From NCBI GenBank assembly GCA_041665465.1, contig JBAYIU010000001.1, positions 124,001 to 188,000 of the forward strand: DNA of 64,000 nt. The letters run 5' to 3'. Below, piece after piece: positions 54,601 to 63,306 of this stretch; position 1 is the stretch's first letter; every line of letters starts with the position of its first letter. A program made the position numbers and the translations under genes. The DNA comes from JACRPH01 sp041665465. GTDB taxonomy: Archaea > Nanobdellota > Nanobdellia > Woesearchaeales > GW2011-AR9. The notes below the pieces were generated by a model, which had not been told where the DNA came from, made no database searches, and saw only the letters and a list, made by a program, of their open reading frames with translations.

Positions 54601-56103
54601 TTATTTAGGGACAGAATAAAGAAATCTTCCGGCAAGAATATTAGTTATAGCTTGTTGGGGATCATAACTCAGAGGAATAGCTGAAGCAGTTATCCCGGCA
54701 ATAATTCCCCCATAATCAGTTTTACGATCTTCTCTTACCGCAACAACCAGTTGAGATAGATTAGAAAGCAATTCTGCTCTGTCTCCTTCTGCTCGATGCT
54801 CGTAAAAATCTTCCAAAGCACCTAATGAATCAGGTTCATCTGAGAAAGGAGGTAACGTTCTTAAGACCTTATTTCGCATGGCCATAAATCTCTGATCAAC
54901 GATCTGAGAATTTCTCTCTGCTAATTCTTCAGAATAAGGAATACTCTCTCTCAATCCTTCTACTGCATCCTTAATTCTATGGAGATTATCATAAATTTTA
55001 ATAGGATCATTGCCGTTAATTTTTAAGATATATCTTTCTTCACCAATCTCGCTATCACTTTCTATCAATGGCATAGAAAAACCCCTGTCAAGAATCAAAA
55101 GCAATATATCATCACTAATAATTCTGATATCCCGAGAAGGTTGTGTGAACATATATTCTCCTACAACATAATTATTTCCAACGTAAAAATTAAATCCACC
55201 ATTTTTCCAAAGCTGAGTGCTTCCTGCAACAGCATGATAAGTTACTCTGTGTTGCCCTGCTTCAAAACCAAGATCTTCCAACGCCTTAATTCTTTCTTCT
55301 CTGTAAGCAGTAGTTATAGATAATTCTTCTGTCCTAGATACATTAATCTTACCTTCTTTAATTCTCAACTCATAAGTCCCATCATAGTCTTTACAGAAAC
55401 TTCGACAGAAATCAGCAACTTGACTTAAACCAACTTGTTGATATAACTCAGCCATTGCATAAAAATCTTGAGTATACCTCACCAAATCTGTAGGAGTATA
55501 ATTCTTAAGTGCTAATCTATCAGCAGTAAACAACAAATCAACCAATAAAACTTTCTCTGCTGAAGAAGAAGCTGGATCGATTGGTTCATCTTCACTCAAT
55601 GTGGATTTTACTAATGAACCATCCTTAAGCAGATCACATATTTTATCCTCTAAGGAGATGTAAAAACTAGAGTAATCTAACACTAACTCCTTTAGAGGAA
55701 GATATGCCTCAGGATCTTCGTCTAAGTGTCTTAAGAAACCAGAAGATTCATGTTTCAGCCAATTAAGGTTTACTCCCACCGGAGGATTCTCAGCATAATC
55801 AATTATTGATCCTAATAGTTCGCTTCTTAGATTTGCAGGCTGATAAGGCCCATAAATATGACTAAACAACTTAATTGCCCTTAGATAAGACTCTTGTGCA
55901 GATTCGTGATTTCCCGCTTCTCTAAATTGATTTCCATCACTAAAAGCAGCTTGACCGAACATATTAAGGACAAATGCCTTATGTTCAGTATCAAAAGAAT
56001 TTAAAGAGATATCGTGAGAGAAGAGATCATTGCCAATTGCAGAGATCATCTTATGAATTATTCTTTCCAGCCGTTCTCTTCCTGTCAGAAATACATTGCT
56101 CAT
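54601..56103 (-). CDS. Orphan 500-aa soluble protein
   Basis: A large protein without recognised domain. The first 110 residues have TPR-like helices (FRDAGNHESAQESYLRAIKL type), and the rest mixes helices with beta segments (GGFNFYVGNNYVVGEYMF). No signal peptide. It lies between the ligase operon and the APH-like kinase (divergent, promoter shared in 56104-56208). It could be a partner of the kinase (inference). Confidence 0.68.
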   Translation of the reverse strand: MSNVFLTGRERLERIIHKMISAIGNDLFSHDISLNSFDTEHKAFVLNMFGQAAFSDGNQFREAGNHESAQESYLRAIKLFSHIYGPYQPANLRSELLGSIIDYAENPPVGVNLNWLKHESSGFLRHLDEDPEAYLPLKELVLDYSSFYISLEDKICDLLKDGSLVKSTLSEDEPIDPASSSAEKVLLVDLLFTADRLALKNYTPTDLVRYTQDFYAMAELYQQVGLSQVADFCRSFCKDYDGTYELRIKEGKINVSRTEELSITTAYREERIKALEDLGFEAGQHRVTYHAVAGSTQLWKNGGFNFYVGNNYVVGEYMFTQPSRDIRIISDDILLLILDRGFSMPLIESDSEIGEERYILKINGNDPIKIYDNLHRIKDAVEGLRESIPYSEELAERNSQIVDQRFMAMRNKVLRTLPPFSDEPDSLGALEDFYEHRAEGDRAELLSNLSQLVVAVREDRKTDYGGIIAGITASAIPLSYDPQQAITNILAGRFLYSVPK

Positions 56104-56208
56104 ACCTTTCAGAAACAGTCCCTTTTTTATAAAGGTTTGTGTAGTTATCCTTCGGAAGTAGTAAATAAGGAAAAGATTTATAAATAATTAAAGGAATTTT
56201 AAGACAAA

Positions 56209-57564
56209 ATGTCTACTATTACCGCTTTAGAAAAAATATCTTTTGATCAATTAACTTCTTGGAATGTTAAACCTCCTTTAGATCTAGATCAATTACTGGG
56301 GAAAATGATCCGGCATTCAGATGCATCTTCTCCATATGATTTTAGTGGAGGCTTCAGAGGTCTGCGCGGAGGAGGAGAATCAAAAAGTTTTGGTATGCCA
56401 ACTTTAGGGGGATCTCGAGGAGGATTTGATTTTGATTATCCAACTACTCCCGCTCCCAAAAAAGTAGAAACCACTAAACCAGAGGTAGTTCCAATATTAG
56501 AAGCAATTCTTTCTGAAGCATACGGCAGACCCGTAAGTGTTACGGGTATCAAAGACCTTCCTTCTACACATAAACAAGTTAAAGAAATTTATATTCACGT
56601 TGATGATAAATTATCCAGAATATGGATCTTCAAAGCCGATCCTAAAAAAACTGCTAGAGAATTAGCGGCTTATAATTTGATTTATCAAAAAGGAATTCCG
56701 ACCGGAAGACCAATTGGATATTCTCCAAGTAATTCCTTAGATGATTATCCATTTGACGTAGCCATCTTGGGAGGAATCGTAGAACATGCCGGAGATCCTT
56801 ACAAACAGATGCTAAAAAACCTGGGGTTCAAACCAAATTTGATTAATCAAACGGCAGAAGTAATTGTAAGAATGATTGCTGATTATCAATTAAAACTTAC
56901 TTTAGCTCAACCGGAATTAAGAGAATTAGGGATTGATTTATCCAGAGCAAGCCCCAGAAAAGAGATTAAAGACCAATTCTTGGCCGCTATTGGAAAAGAT
57001 GAAACTCAAGGAGAAGGGTTGATCAGAGCCTGTGAAGAATTATATTCTGTACAAGAGGGGACCTTATTAGTATCTCATGGAGATCTTCATCTGGGAAATA
57101 TTGTAACTATTAAAGAAGGAGAGGCATCCTTAACCAGTAAATTTGGAATCATCGATTGGGAATCACTTTGTTTAGACCACCAATATGGAGATGTACAATG
57201 TTTCTTAGCACATCATCAACGAGAAGCTAAAAAGGCTTGCATCTTAGGATATTCTTTTACTAATGATCCTTTAACAGCAATGTATTCTGAAACCTTAGCA
57301 CAGCTAGATTTAGGACATCAATTAACCTCTTCAAGTAATTCAAACCGTGATGCTGTAGTCCAATCAACCTTATGGCACATATATGAAATTTTTGATCCTA
57401 CCAGAACCAATAGGAAAGATGCTCAAGAAAAAGCAGTATATCATGTAGAAGCCACGATAGAAAGTTTAAGAGCATTAATTAAGATAGGACTAGAGCCACA
57501 AGCTCAAGCTATTTGGAAAGAATTGAAACCATTGTTAGCAGGATCACCTATATTACAAGACTAA
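56209..57564 (+). CDS. Aminoglycoside-phosphotransferase/choline-kinase-fold protein
   Basis: A 451-aa protein. The first 95 residues are low-complexity and Gly/Ser/Arg-rich (SGGFRGLRGGGESKSFG). The kinase-like part starts at about 95 with Lys-containing strands (SRIWIFKADPKKTARELAAY). LVSHGDLHLGNIV near residue 289 is the HxDxxxxN catalytic loop, and FGIIDWESL near 314 is the metal-binding Asp site. The family phosphorylates small molecules; the substrate is unknown. Convergent with the AbrB-PhoU gene by 12-nt overlap. The Gly-rich segment recalls the one in the 58615-59718 product. Confidence 0.85.
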   Translation: MSTITALEKISFDQLTSWNVKPPLDLDQLLGKMIRHSDASSPYDFSGGFRGLRGGGESKSFGMPTLGGSRGGFDFDYPTTPAPKKVETTKPEVVPILEAILSEAYGRPVSVTGIKDLPSTHKQVKEIYIHVDDKLSRIWIFKADPKKTARELAAYNLIYQKGIPTGRPIGYSPSNSLDDYPFDVAILGGIVEHAGDPYKQMLKNLGFKPNLINQTAEVIVRMIADYQLKLTLAQPELRELGIDLSRASPRKEIKDQFLAAIGKDETQGEGLIRACEELYSVQEGTLLVSHGDLHLGNIVTIKEGEASLTSKFGIIDWESLCLDHQYGDVQCFLAHHQREAKKACILGYSFTNDPLTAMYSETLAQLDLGHQLTSSSNSNRDAVVQSTLWHIYEIFDPTRTNRKDAQEKAVYHVEATIESLRALIKIGLEPQAQAIWKELKPLLAGSPILQD

Positions 57565-58458
57565 AGCGAAGTATCCACCCACACCATCGTAAGTCTTTTC
57601 TACAATTTTAATACAATGATGTAATAAGAGAATATTAATCCCTTTTTCTTTCTGCATCTGAGCTAAATATTTTTCCATTAAAGGTTTACGATCCAAGTAG
57701 ACCTTCTTTTTCAGTTCTGGATCTCCTTTATAGAACAGATTATAGAAATCTAGATAGTAATCAACTGCTTGCTTTAAATTAAGAAGAAGTTCTTTTTTCA
57801 GTTTTTCTTTATGACCAGAAAAGAGGTCACACAAATATTTGAACTCATCAGCAATCCTTTCAATATTCTTAACGATCTCATACATCTGCATGGTCCGTTG
57901 AGGAACTTTGTACCCTTTCTTGTTAAGTAATCTTAAACAAACATCCGTAAATTTATTGTTAAGAGATTCAAGATTCCTTATTTCCATTAATTTAGAATAT
58001 TCTCCCTTTTCTAAAGCTTCCAACAAACTTTTCGCCATCTCGTTAGTGATCATAAAAGATTTTCTTAACAAGGTATCGAATTCTGTTTCTAATGTGTTAG
58101 CGATACTTTTGATATAAAGGGTATGATCCTTCTGGTCAATGATCTCAAATCCAATACAGTTAGATATCCTTTCTTTAATCTCGTCTAAGATCTTGGGATT
58201 GTCGAACTTTACTTCTATTTCGTTATATCCTAATTGATACAGATGAGAAAGATTATTTTTGGTAAAAATACCTTCTTGTGCAGTGGAAATAACCTTCTTA
58301 GGTGAAGCAATCTCTTGAAAAGTCGTAATGGATAAAGTAGGTCCGGCTTCTTCCACATTCACTTCATCACCTTTTTTTATCTTATACTTGTCAACCCAGT
58401 CTACGGGGAGAGTAACCGTGAGAGAACTAGAACCATGTTGAACGATTTTACGCTTCAT
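57553..58458 (-). CDS. AbrB-PhoU type regulator
   Basis: A 301-aa protein with an N-terminal SpoVT/AbrB DNA-binding domain (MKRKIVQHGSSSLTVTLPVD) and a PhoU-like helical bundle. It is the paralogue of the 20278 gene. Such archaeal proteins are thought to regulate phosphate uptake, but targets are unknown here. GGAGAT precedes the ATG. A 14-bp palindrome lies about 60 nt upstream. Confidence 0.88.
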   Translation of the reverse strand: MKRKIVQHGSSSLTVTLPVDWVDKYKIKKGDEVNVEEAGPTLSITTFQEIASPKKVISTAQEGIFTKNNLSHLYQLGYNEIEVKFDNPKILDEIKERISNCIGFEIIDQKDHTLYIKSIANTLETEFDTLLRKSFMITNEMAKSLLEALEKGEYSKLMEIRNLESLNNKFTDVCLRLLNKKGYKVPQRTMQMYEIVKNIERIADEFKYLCDLFSGHKEKLKKELLLNLKQAVDYYLDFYNLFYKGDPELKKKVYLDRKPLMEKYLAQMQKEKGINILLLHHCIKIVEKTYDGVGGYFALVL

Positions 58459-58518
58459 ATCTCCTTAAAATCTGCTTAAATATATAAATATTTCTAAAAT
58501 AAACAATTAATAGTAAAA

Positions 58519-58532
58519 TACACAATTGTGTA
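58519..58532. promoter_or_regulatory. Perfect 14-bp palindrome TACACAATTGTGTA
   Basis: The palindrome lies between the divergent AbrB-PhoU gene and the 58615 gene. A similar ATTGTG half occurs before the other AbrB-PhoU gene at 20178-20191. A dimeric AbrB-type operator is plausible (inference). Confidence 0.5.
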
Positions 58533-58550
58533 CCGAGGTGGACAATACAA

Positions 58551-58572
58551 GGGTTAGGTATATACTAAACCC
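58551..58572 (+). promoter_or_regulatory. Palindromic element over the TATA box of the 58615 gene
   Basis: GGGTT-AG-GTATATAC-TA-AACCC is a near-perfect 22-nt inverted repeat with the TATA-like core in its centre. A bound regulator would block TBP. The neighbouring AbrB-PhoU protein is a candidate binder (inference). Confidence 0.5.
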
Positions 58573-58614
58573 TGCTTCTTAACCAGATATTAAACCAATA
58601 TGGAGGAATTAAAA

Positions 58615-59718
58615 ATGAATACAGGATCAAGAAGCACCATTGAAGTAGGTGGATTAGAGGTTACATTTCAACGTACAGTAAGAGTTCCAGCAGGAAAGAG
58701 AAATTCTTTACCTGCAGGGTTAGGAAGTTTTCCCATGTATAGAGTAAGTGATTATAAATCTGGTTGTCCAGACAATTGGAGACCAGACGGATTTTTCTTT
58801 CCTATATATAGACAAGAAGCGATGTGGATCAATTTTGGAAGAACCACTGGAAATGAACCCAGAGCACTTATTGTCGGAGCGGGAAACATTAATGCTATTT
58901 CGGGTAAACCTTTCGACCCTTCTAAGAATAAGTTAGAAGGAACTGCCAGAGAAGATGGAGCTTTGGGACAAGTTTCAAGTTTAGATGTACGATTAGATGA
59001 TAAACAGAATTATATTGCCGTTCCGCCGCAAAGATGGATCGATGGTTGGAAAGGTCCGGATGGAAAAGTGTACCAGTTTGTGGCTGCAGAAATGGGTTCT
59101 GGAGAAACGGTAGAAGCCCAGATTACAGGAGAAGAAACCGTTGGTGGAATACAACTAATTGTCTATACTCCAAAAGCTGGACAACATTTAATCCCAGTAT
59201 CTCGTCCTCGCCCTTTTATTGAGAGTAGCGGGTTTGAAGGATATCTAAATTTAGGAAGTTTAGGTTATGGGGGTTTCCATGATGGAGGAGCTATGCGCAG
59301 TTTAGGTGGAAGTGTCATGCGAGGCGGAGATTCCTTCAGTCTTGGTCTCAAGAGTTTCAGTGCTTCCCCGGCCAGATCAATGGGGTTGGGAATGGGCGGA
59401 GAGATCGACCAGAAAATATACCCTGATCCGTACGGATTAACCGTTTGGAATGACGCTCCTGAAGCAGTAGATCTAGTGTATATGGTCTCTAGTCAAGACT
59501 TCCAACAGATTACTGGACAAGCTGCTCCACCTACTCCGGTTACTTATGCCAGATGTCAAGAATTAGGACTACCCTGGTTTGAAGTACATGATGGAAAGTT
59601 GGGAGATGCACCTGGATCAAAGGTCTTTGTAGACTTGAAACCTGTAGGAGAAGGTAAAGGTCCGGTGTTAGACAAACTTAAACCTTACGATCCTCATCCC
59701 GTCAAGAAGGGGGAATAA
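58615..59718 (+). CDS. Uncharacterised conserved protein of a bacterial-type family, Gly-rich insert
   Basis: A 367-aa protein started at ATG 58615 because GGAGG (58602-58606) lies before it. It matches a family common in bacteria with unknown role, by PPGLGSFP-type start (here PAGLGSFPMYRVSDY), FPIYRQEAMWINF, VGAGNINAISGKPF, PPQRWIDGW, GEETVGGIQLIVY, MGLGMGGEIDQKIYPDPYGL and TPVTYARCQELGLPWFEVHD. The middle (about residues 215-260) is Gly/Ser/Met-rich and looks like a linker. In an archaeon this suggests gene transfer. Family recognition is from memory. Confidence 0.75.
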   Translation: MNTGSRSTIEVGGLEVTFQRTVRVPAGKRNSLPAGLGSFPMYRVSDYKSGCPDNWRPDGFFFPIYRQEAMWINFGRTTGNEPRALIVGAGNINAISGKPFDPSKNKLEGTAREDGALGQVSSLDVRLDDKQNYIAVPPQRWIDGWKGPDGKVYQFVAAEMGSGETVEAQITGEETVGGIQLIVYTPKAGQHLIPVSRPRPFIESSGFEGYLNLGSLGYGGFHDGGAMRSLGGSVMRGGDSFSLGLKSFSASPARSMGLGMGGEIDQKIYPDPYGLTVWNDAPEAVDLVYMVSSQDFQQITGQAAPPTPVTYARCQELGLPWFEVHDGKLGDAPGSKVFVDLKPVGEGKGPVLDKLKPYDPHPVKKGE

Positions 59719-59733
59719 TTTTATTTTTTATTT

Positions 59734-60336
59734 ATGATTAAAGCCATCGTGTTTGACCTCTGGAAAACTCTTGCCACTAAAAGTAGTGTTACCTCTGCTT
59801 TAAAAAATCGTTTTCAATTAGAATCAGGACCTGATTTCACCAGAGTATATGAAGAAGCTGTACAACGACAATACTGGAGAAATCTGGAAGGACTAGCCAG
59901 TCATGTTCTAGATCGTTATGGAGTAGACAACTCTGCGGACAATCGCAGTTTTGTTGCAAGTACTTTTGGTTCAGCTACAGAGCAAGCTCAACTTTATCCA
60001 GGTACCAAAGAGATGTTGCACCAGTTGTACCCTTATTATAAATTAGGTTTACTTTCTAATACCACCCCAGCAGAAGTGTTGCGTCCAGAATGGGATATTG
60101 AAAGATATTTTTCAGCTATTGTTTATTCTTATCAGCACGGGGATTTAAAACCATCCATAGAAAGTTTTGCTCGAGTTTGTGGACAGTTAGAAGTACCCTT
60201 CTCAGAATGTTTATTTATTGATGATACTCTCAAGAATGTACAAGCAGCAAAAAGATATGGATTAGAAGCAATCCAATTTGTAGGAATGCCCGAGTTAAAA
60301 GTAGAAATGCAAAAGTATGGAGTTTATGTAGATTAA
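59734..60336 (+). CDS. HAD-superfamily hydrolase
   Basis: A 200-aa HAD-fold protein. Motif I reads FDLWKTL: Asp8 is the nucleophile but the second Asp of DxDxT is Trp10, as in dehalogenase-like or divergent HADs. Motif II is LSNTTPAE, motif III Lys in DLKPS, and motif IV FIDDTLKNVQAA. A phosphatase or dehalogenase-like role is likely; the substrate is unknown. The last codons lie in the first copy of a 34-bp tandem repeat shared with the convergent gene. Starts 15 nt after the previous gene. Confidence 0.85.
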   Translation: MIKAIVFDLWKTLATKSSVTSALKNRFQLESGPDFTRVYEEAVQRQYWRNLEGLASHVLDRYGVDNSADNRSFVASTFGSATEQAQLYPGTKEMLHQLYPYYKLGLLSNTTPAEVLRPEWDIERYFSAIVYSYQHGDLKPSIESFARVCGQLEVPFSECLFIDDTLKNVQAAKRYGLEAIQFVGMPELKVEMQKYGVYVD

Positions 60337-60386
60337 TACTTTCCCACAATCTGGAGTTTATGTAGATTAATACTTTCCCACAATCT
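60319..60386. repeat. Two perfect 34-bp tandem copies at a convergent gene junction
   Basis: The unit beginning GGAGTTTATGTAGATTAATA occurs at 60319-60352 and 60353-60386 without any mismatch. The first copy contains the end of the HAD gene; the second contains the last codons of the NAD-kinase-like gene. It looks like a recent slip or duplication at the junction. Confidence 0.9.
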
Positions 60387-61335
60387 TTAGTGGTTTTTCA
60401 GAAACTCTGAATTTCAACATATCACCTTCCTTAACCTCATACCGATTAATCGAATCGATAGATAATTCTGAAGGATGAACTGACCAATATCTTAAAGATA
60501 ATTCTTCTCCCTCGCTCACTTTAAGATTTAGCCAACGATAATGAGAGAGATCTGCCTTAAATGGTTCTCTAGTTACAGTTCTAAATTCAGGAGCAATGTG
60601 TGAAAAAGAGGTTAGGGGCTGATATGGACCGGGAATTATGGAAGTGGCAACTTTGGTTTCTGGATCTCTGAGTATAGTTGCTCCCACCATCGGAAGGTAT
60701 AATCCGGCATTTCTATACCAAGCACCTAATCCTGAACCCGCTCCCGTAGCCAGTAGTAATCCAGTAGACTTTTGCTCTTCGCTCTCATCTCCTTTTCTCA
60801 ATTGATAACGACTGATCATGTCCGTAGCTTTGATAGAGAGAGATAAAGTACAAGTCGTGTCTTCAATCTTGTGCCCATTAAAGGAGGTAGAGATTCTGCT
60901 CCAATATTCGGCATTAAAGTCCCCTTTAAGGATTCTATCAAGATTAGCATGAACAGAATCATAATCAAAATTTAAGATGGCCCCAAAACTCGTTCTAACA
61001 TCAGAGTTAACTCCTACTAAATAAGAATCTGCAAATTGATGAGTACAGCGTTGAAAAAAGTTATCTCCTCCAATAGCAAAGAGTAAATCTACATTCGGGT
61101 TGATTCTACCTCTTTCCACATCTAGTAGATCAATTATTTCTGCTTCAGAAATATCACCCATTAATAGTTCAATATTTCTTCTCTGTCGATCATGACTAGC
61201 AATAATCCTATCTACATCAAGATCTTCTTCTCGATAGTGCTCGAGCATCTCTGCTTGAGAAAGTCCCTTTTCGAACATATCCCATTCTAGTTTAGAACGT
61301 TTCCAAGTTACTCCTATTCTTTCGATACGATTCAT
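60367..61335 (-). CDS. NAD kinase-like protein (PpnK/NADK2-type)
   Basis: A 322-aa protein. FAIGGDNFFQRCTHQFA corresponds to the GGDGT motif of NAD kinases but reads GGDNF; VGVNSDVRTSFGA matches the GINxG/GVNTDPxRSxG stretch, and TGLLLATGAGSGLGAWYRN the T-G-S-T-A-Y region. The order fits the NADK/diacylglycerol kinase fold. Activity cannot be taken for granted because of the changed motif. It is the last gene in an operon after NadE, with a 4-nt overlap (ATGA). It would phosphorylate NAD to NADP. Confidence 0.8.
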   Translation of the reverse strand: MNRIERIGVTWKRSKLEWDMFEKGLSQAEMLEHYREEDLDVDRIIASHDRQRRNIELLMGDISEAEIIDLLDVERGRINPNVDLLFAIGGDNFFQRCTHQFADSYLVGVNSDVRTSFGAILNFDYDSVHANLDRILKGDFNAEYWSRISTSFNGHKIEDTTCTLSLSIKATDMISRYQLRKGDESEEQKSTGLLLATGAGSGLGAWYRNAGLYLPMVGATILRDPETKVATSIIPGPYQPLTSFSHIAPEFRTVTREPFKADLSHYRWLNLKVSEGEELSLRYWSVHPSELSIDSINRYEVKEGDMLKFRVSEKPLKIVGKY

Positions 61336-62264
61336 GTATGAACACCCACATCTGAAGTATAAAATTTACCTTGAATATTACAAACGGGAGGTGACTTTAA
61401 TTTATGTGGAGCTAGAGCATGCATCCGTAATACTTCTTCTACCACTAAACGGTCTTTCTTCTTTTCGTTTCGGCAATAACCAAAGTCACATATTTCAATC
61501 AATTGGGCAGCATAAAATCCTTTATCTTTTCCTTCTGCCACAATTTCAGCTTCGATGTAAGAGAATCCTAATTCTGATTCGTCTGTTTGGTGAGCCCATA
61601 ATCCGGCAGTAGAGGTCCTCATCACTAAATCTTGTGCTAACTTCTTGTAATCGGCAATCTGCCGAACATGACGTTTAGCTAAATCAGCTAGTGGACTTAA
61701 GTCTACAGCACCATCTCCACGCTTAGTAAAATAACCTAAATGATAATCTTCATCTCTGTTGCCCGTACCAATAATAAGTCCATTATAATGAGCAGCAATT
61801 CTCGACAGGATTCCGGCACGAATTTCACTATAATTATTTCCCCGATCGAAATCATTGTCTATCATATCACCGATTGTATCTTGATAAGCCTGAGCAATAC
61901 GATCAATGGAACGTTTGATTGGCACTATGCCGAGAAATTCAGCTACTCTTTCTCCATCGGTAGTGTCGTTTAAAGCATTGGCACTAGAAGGAAGAATGGC
62001 CCCATAAAGAGTAAGTTGTTCACTCTGTGGTCGGCCAAAGTTATAAATATCAAATTCATCTTTGGCTAAACAAGCCACGGTGCTAGAATCAACTCCTCCA
62101 CTTAATCCAACTACCCCACTTTTCTTTCCTGCCCCTACGATTTGTTCCACAATCCATCTTTGGATAATTCTACTAGTTAGCTCTGGATCGATCATAGGCA
62201 GAGGAATCTTTTTCATAATCTGTTCTAAATTAGGAATATCCCGATCCGCAAAAGGGAGTAACAT
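61332..62264 (-). CDS. nadE: NAD synthetase
   Basis: A 310-aa NadE. The ATP-pyrophosphatase P-loop GVVGLSGGVDSST is at about residues 50-62; GTGNRDEDYHLGYFTKRGDG is the conserved NaAD-binding segment and DLSPLADLAKRHV follows. The end has CNIQGKFYTSDVG. It amidates NaAD to NAD, probably using ammonia because no glutaminase domain is fused. The ATG at 62264 starts 1 nt after the upstream stop (62266). Longer readings overlap the upstream gene. Confidence 0.94.
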   Translation of the reverse strand: MLLPFADRDIPNLEQIMKKIPLPMIDPELTSRIIQRWIVEQIVGAGKKSGVVGLSGGVDSSTVACLAKDEFDIYNFGRPQSEQLTLYGAILPSSANALNDTTDGERVAEFLGIVPIKRSIDRIAQAYQDTIGDMIDNDFDRGNNYSEIRAGILSRIAAHYNGLIIGTGNRDEDYHLGYFTKRGDGAVDLSPLADLAKRHVRQIADYKKLAQDLVMRTSTAGLWAHQTDESELGFSYIEAEIVAEGKDKGFYAAQLIEICDFGYCRNEKKKDRLVVEEVLRMHALAPHKLKSPPVCNIQGKFYTSDVGVHT

Positions 62265-62265
62265 C

Positions 62266-63306
62266 TTAAAGTGGGCCCCCAGTGGGTAAATAAATTTTAT
62301 CTTTGTAAGCAGCAATGACCTTATCTTGAAGATCTTTACTGGATTCCATTTCTGACAATAATCCCATTAGCGGTTCAATATACTCACCAATACTAGCATT
62401 CAATGGGCGAAAGTGATCAGCATACATCTGACGCGCAGATACAAATGCTTCATAGGAGCGATTATCTTGAAGATATAATCCACGTTTATCAACAAACTCA
62501 CTAATACCTACTGCTTCAAGATGATGAACTTCTTCCCCCCGAGATCTTTTAGCCCGAATTAAGGATGAACTTACCTCTTCAATGGGAATCTCTAATTCAG
62601 GATATTCTTGATCTAAAGTGATAGGAATAATTCTACTGGCGTAAGGCTGAAGCAAAGGATTCTCTTCTAACAAGAGTTGTGCAGTTAAAATACGCGGTGG
62701 TCGATCCTTATAAGTAACTTCACGTTCTGAAACAATAAAGTATTGTCTAAACAATTGAGATAAGATCTGAGCAGTATCTTTACCTCGTTTCTCATTCTCT
62801 GGAACGCTGACAATCTTCTCCAGAACATCAGCTCCAACTACAAAATAAACCGAAGCGTTAGGATAACTTTGTTCTACAGCAGGAAGTAAGTCCACAAACA
62901 TAGGGTAATTAAAAAAAGCTAAAGACACTTTTCCGGTACAAGAAGCGAAACCTTCCTGAGCATGGATACGATCATAGATGGCGGAATTCTTTTGCAGATC
63001 AACTCCTTTCTCAAAATGGTGAGTGGTAGTTACAATCAATAATTCGTCTAAACCAGATTGAAAAGGAATACTTTTTTTTGAAGCTTGTAAGCCGTGCAGA
63101 AACAAAGCTTCATGCGCCACAGAAAGAGGATCATAAGAACCAAAAGCAACTACTATTCGACGTACATCTTCTCTCTTTCTAATAAAAGGCTCACGAGTAA
63201 ATTCTAATATAGGGTTTCCTTTCTTAGCTTCCTCTTGTAGTTGTATCCCTAAGTTGTACAACTCAATAGAACGTGCTACTTCTCCTACATTTAAGTTAAA
63301 GTTCAT
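62266..63306 (-). CDS. NadD-like nicotinate/nicotinamide nucleotide adenylyltransferase
   Basis: A 346-aa nucleotidyltransferase. VVAFGSYDPLSVAHEALFLH is the GxFxPxHxxH motif in a form that keeps the second His; ASVYFVVGADVLEKIVSVPE is the middle (GxD) strand, and EVSSSLIRAKRSRGEEV is the C-terminal ISSTxIR motif. It would join NaMN (or NMN) to ATP. It is longer than usual NadD (about 200 aa) because of an N-terminal 45 residues and a C-terminal extension of about 60 residues. It overlaps the upstream CinA-like gene by 4 nt. Confidence 0.85.
   Translation of the reverse strand: MNFNLNVGEVARSIELYNLGIQLQEEAKKGNPILEFTREPFIRKREDVRRIVVAFGSYDPLSVAHEALFLHGLQASKKSIPFQSGLDELLIVTTTHHFEKGVDLQKNSAIYDRIHAQEGFASCTGKVSLAFFNYPMFVDLLPAVEQSYPNASVYFVVGADVLEKIVSVPENEKRGKDTAQILSQLFRQYFIVSEREVTYKDRPPRILTAQLLLEENPLLQPYASRIIPITLDQEYPELEIPIEEVSSSLIRAKRSRGEEVHHLEAVGISEFVDKRGLYLQDNRSYEAFVSARQMYADHFRPLNASIGEYIEPLMGLLSEMESSKDLQDKVIAAYKDKIYLPTGGPL

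Noticed and set aside
61334..62289. Plus-strand frames across NadE
   Set aside because: Shadows of a gene with intact catalytic motifs.
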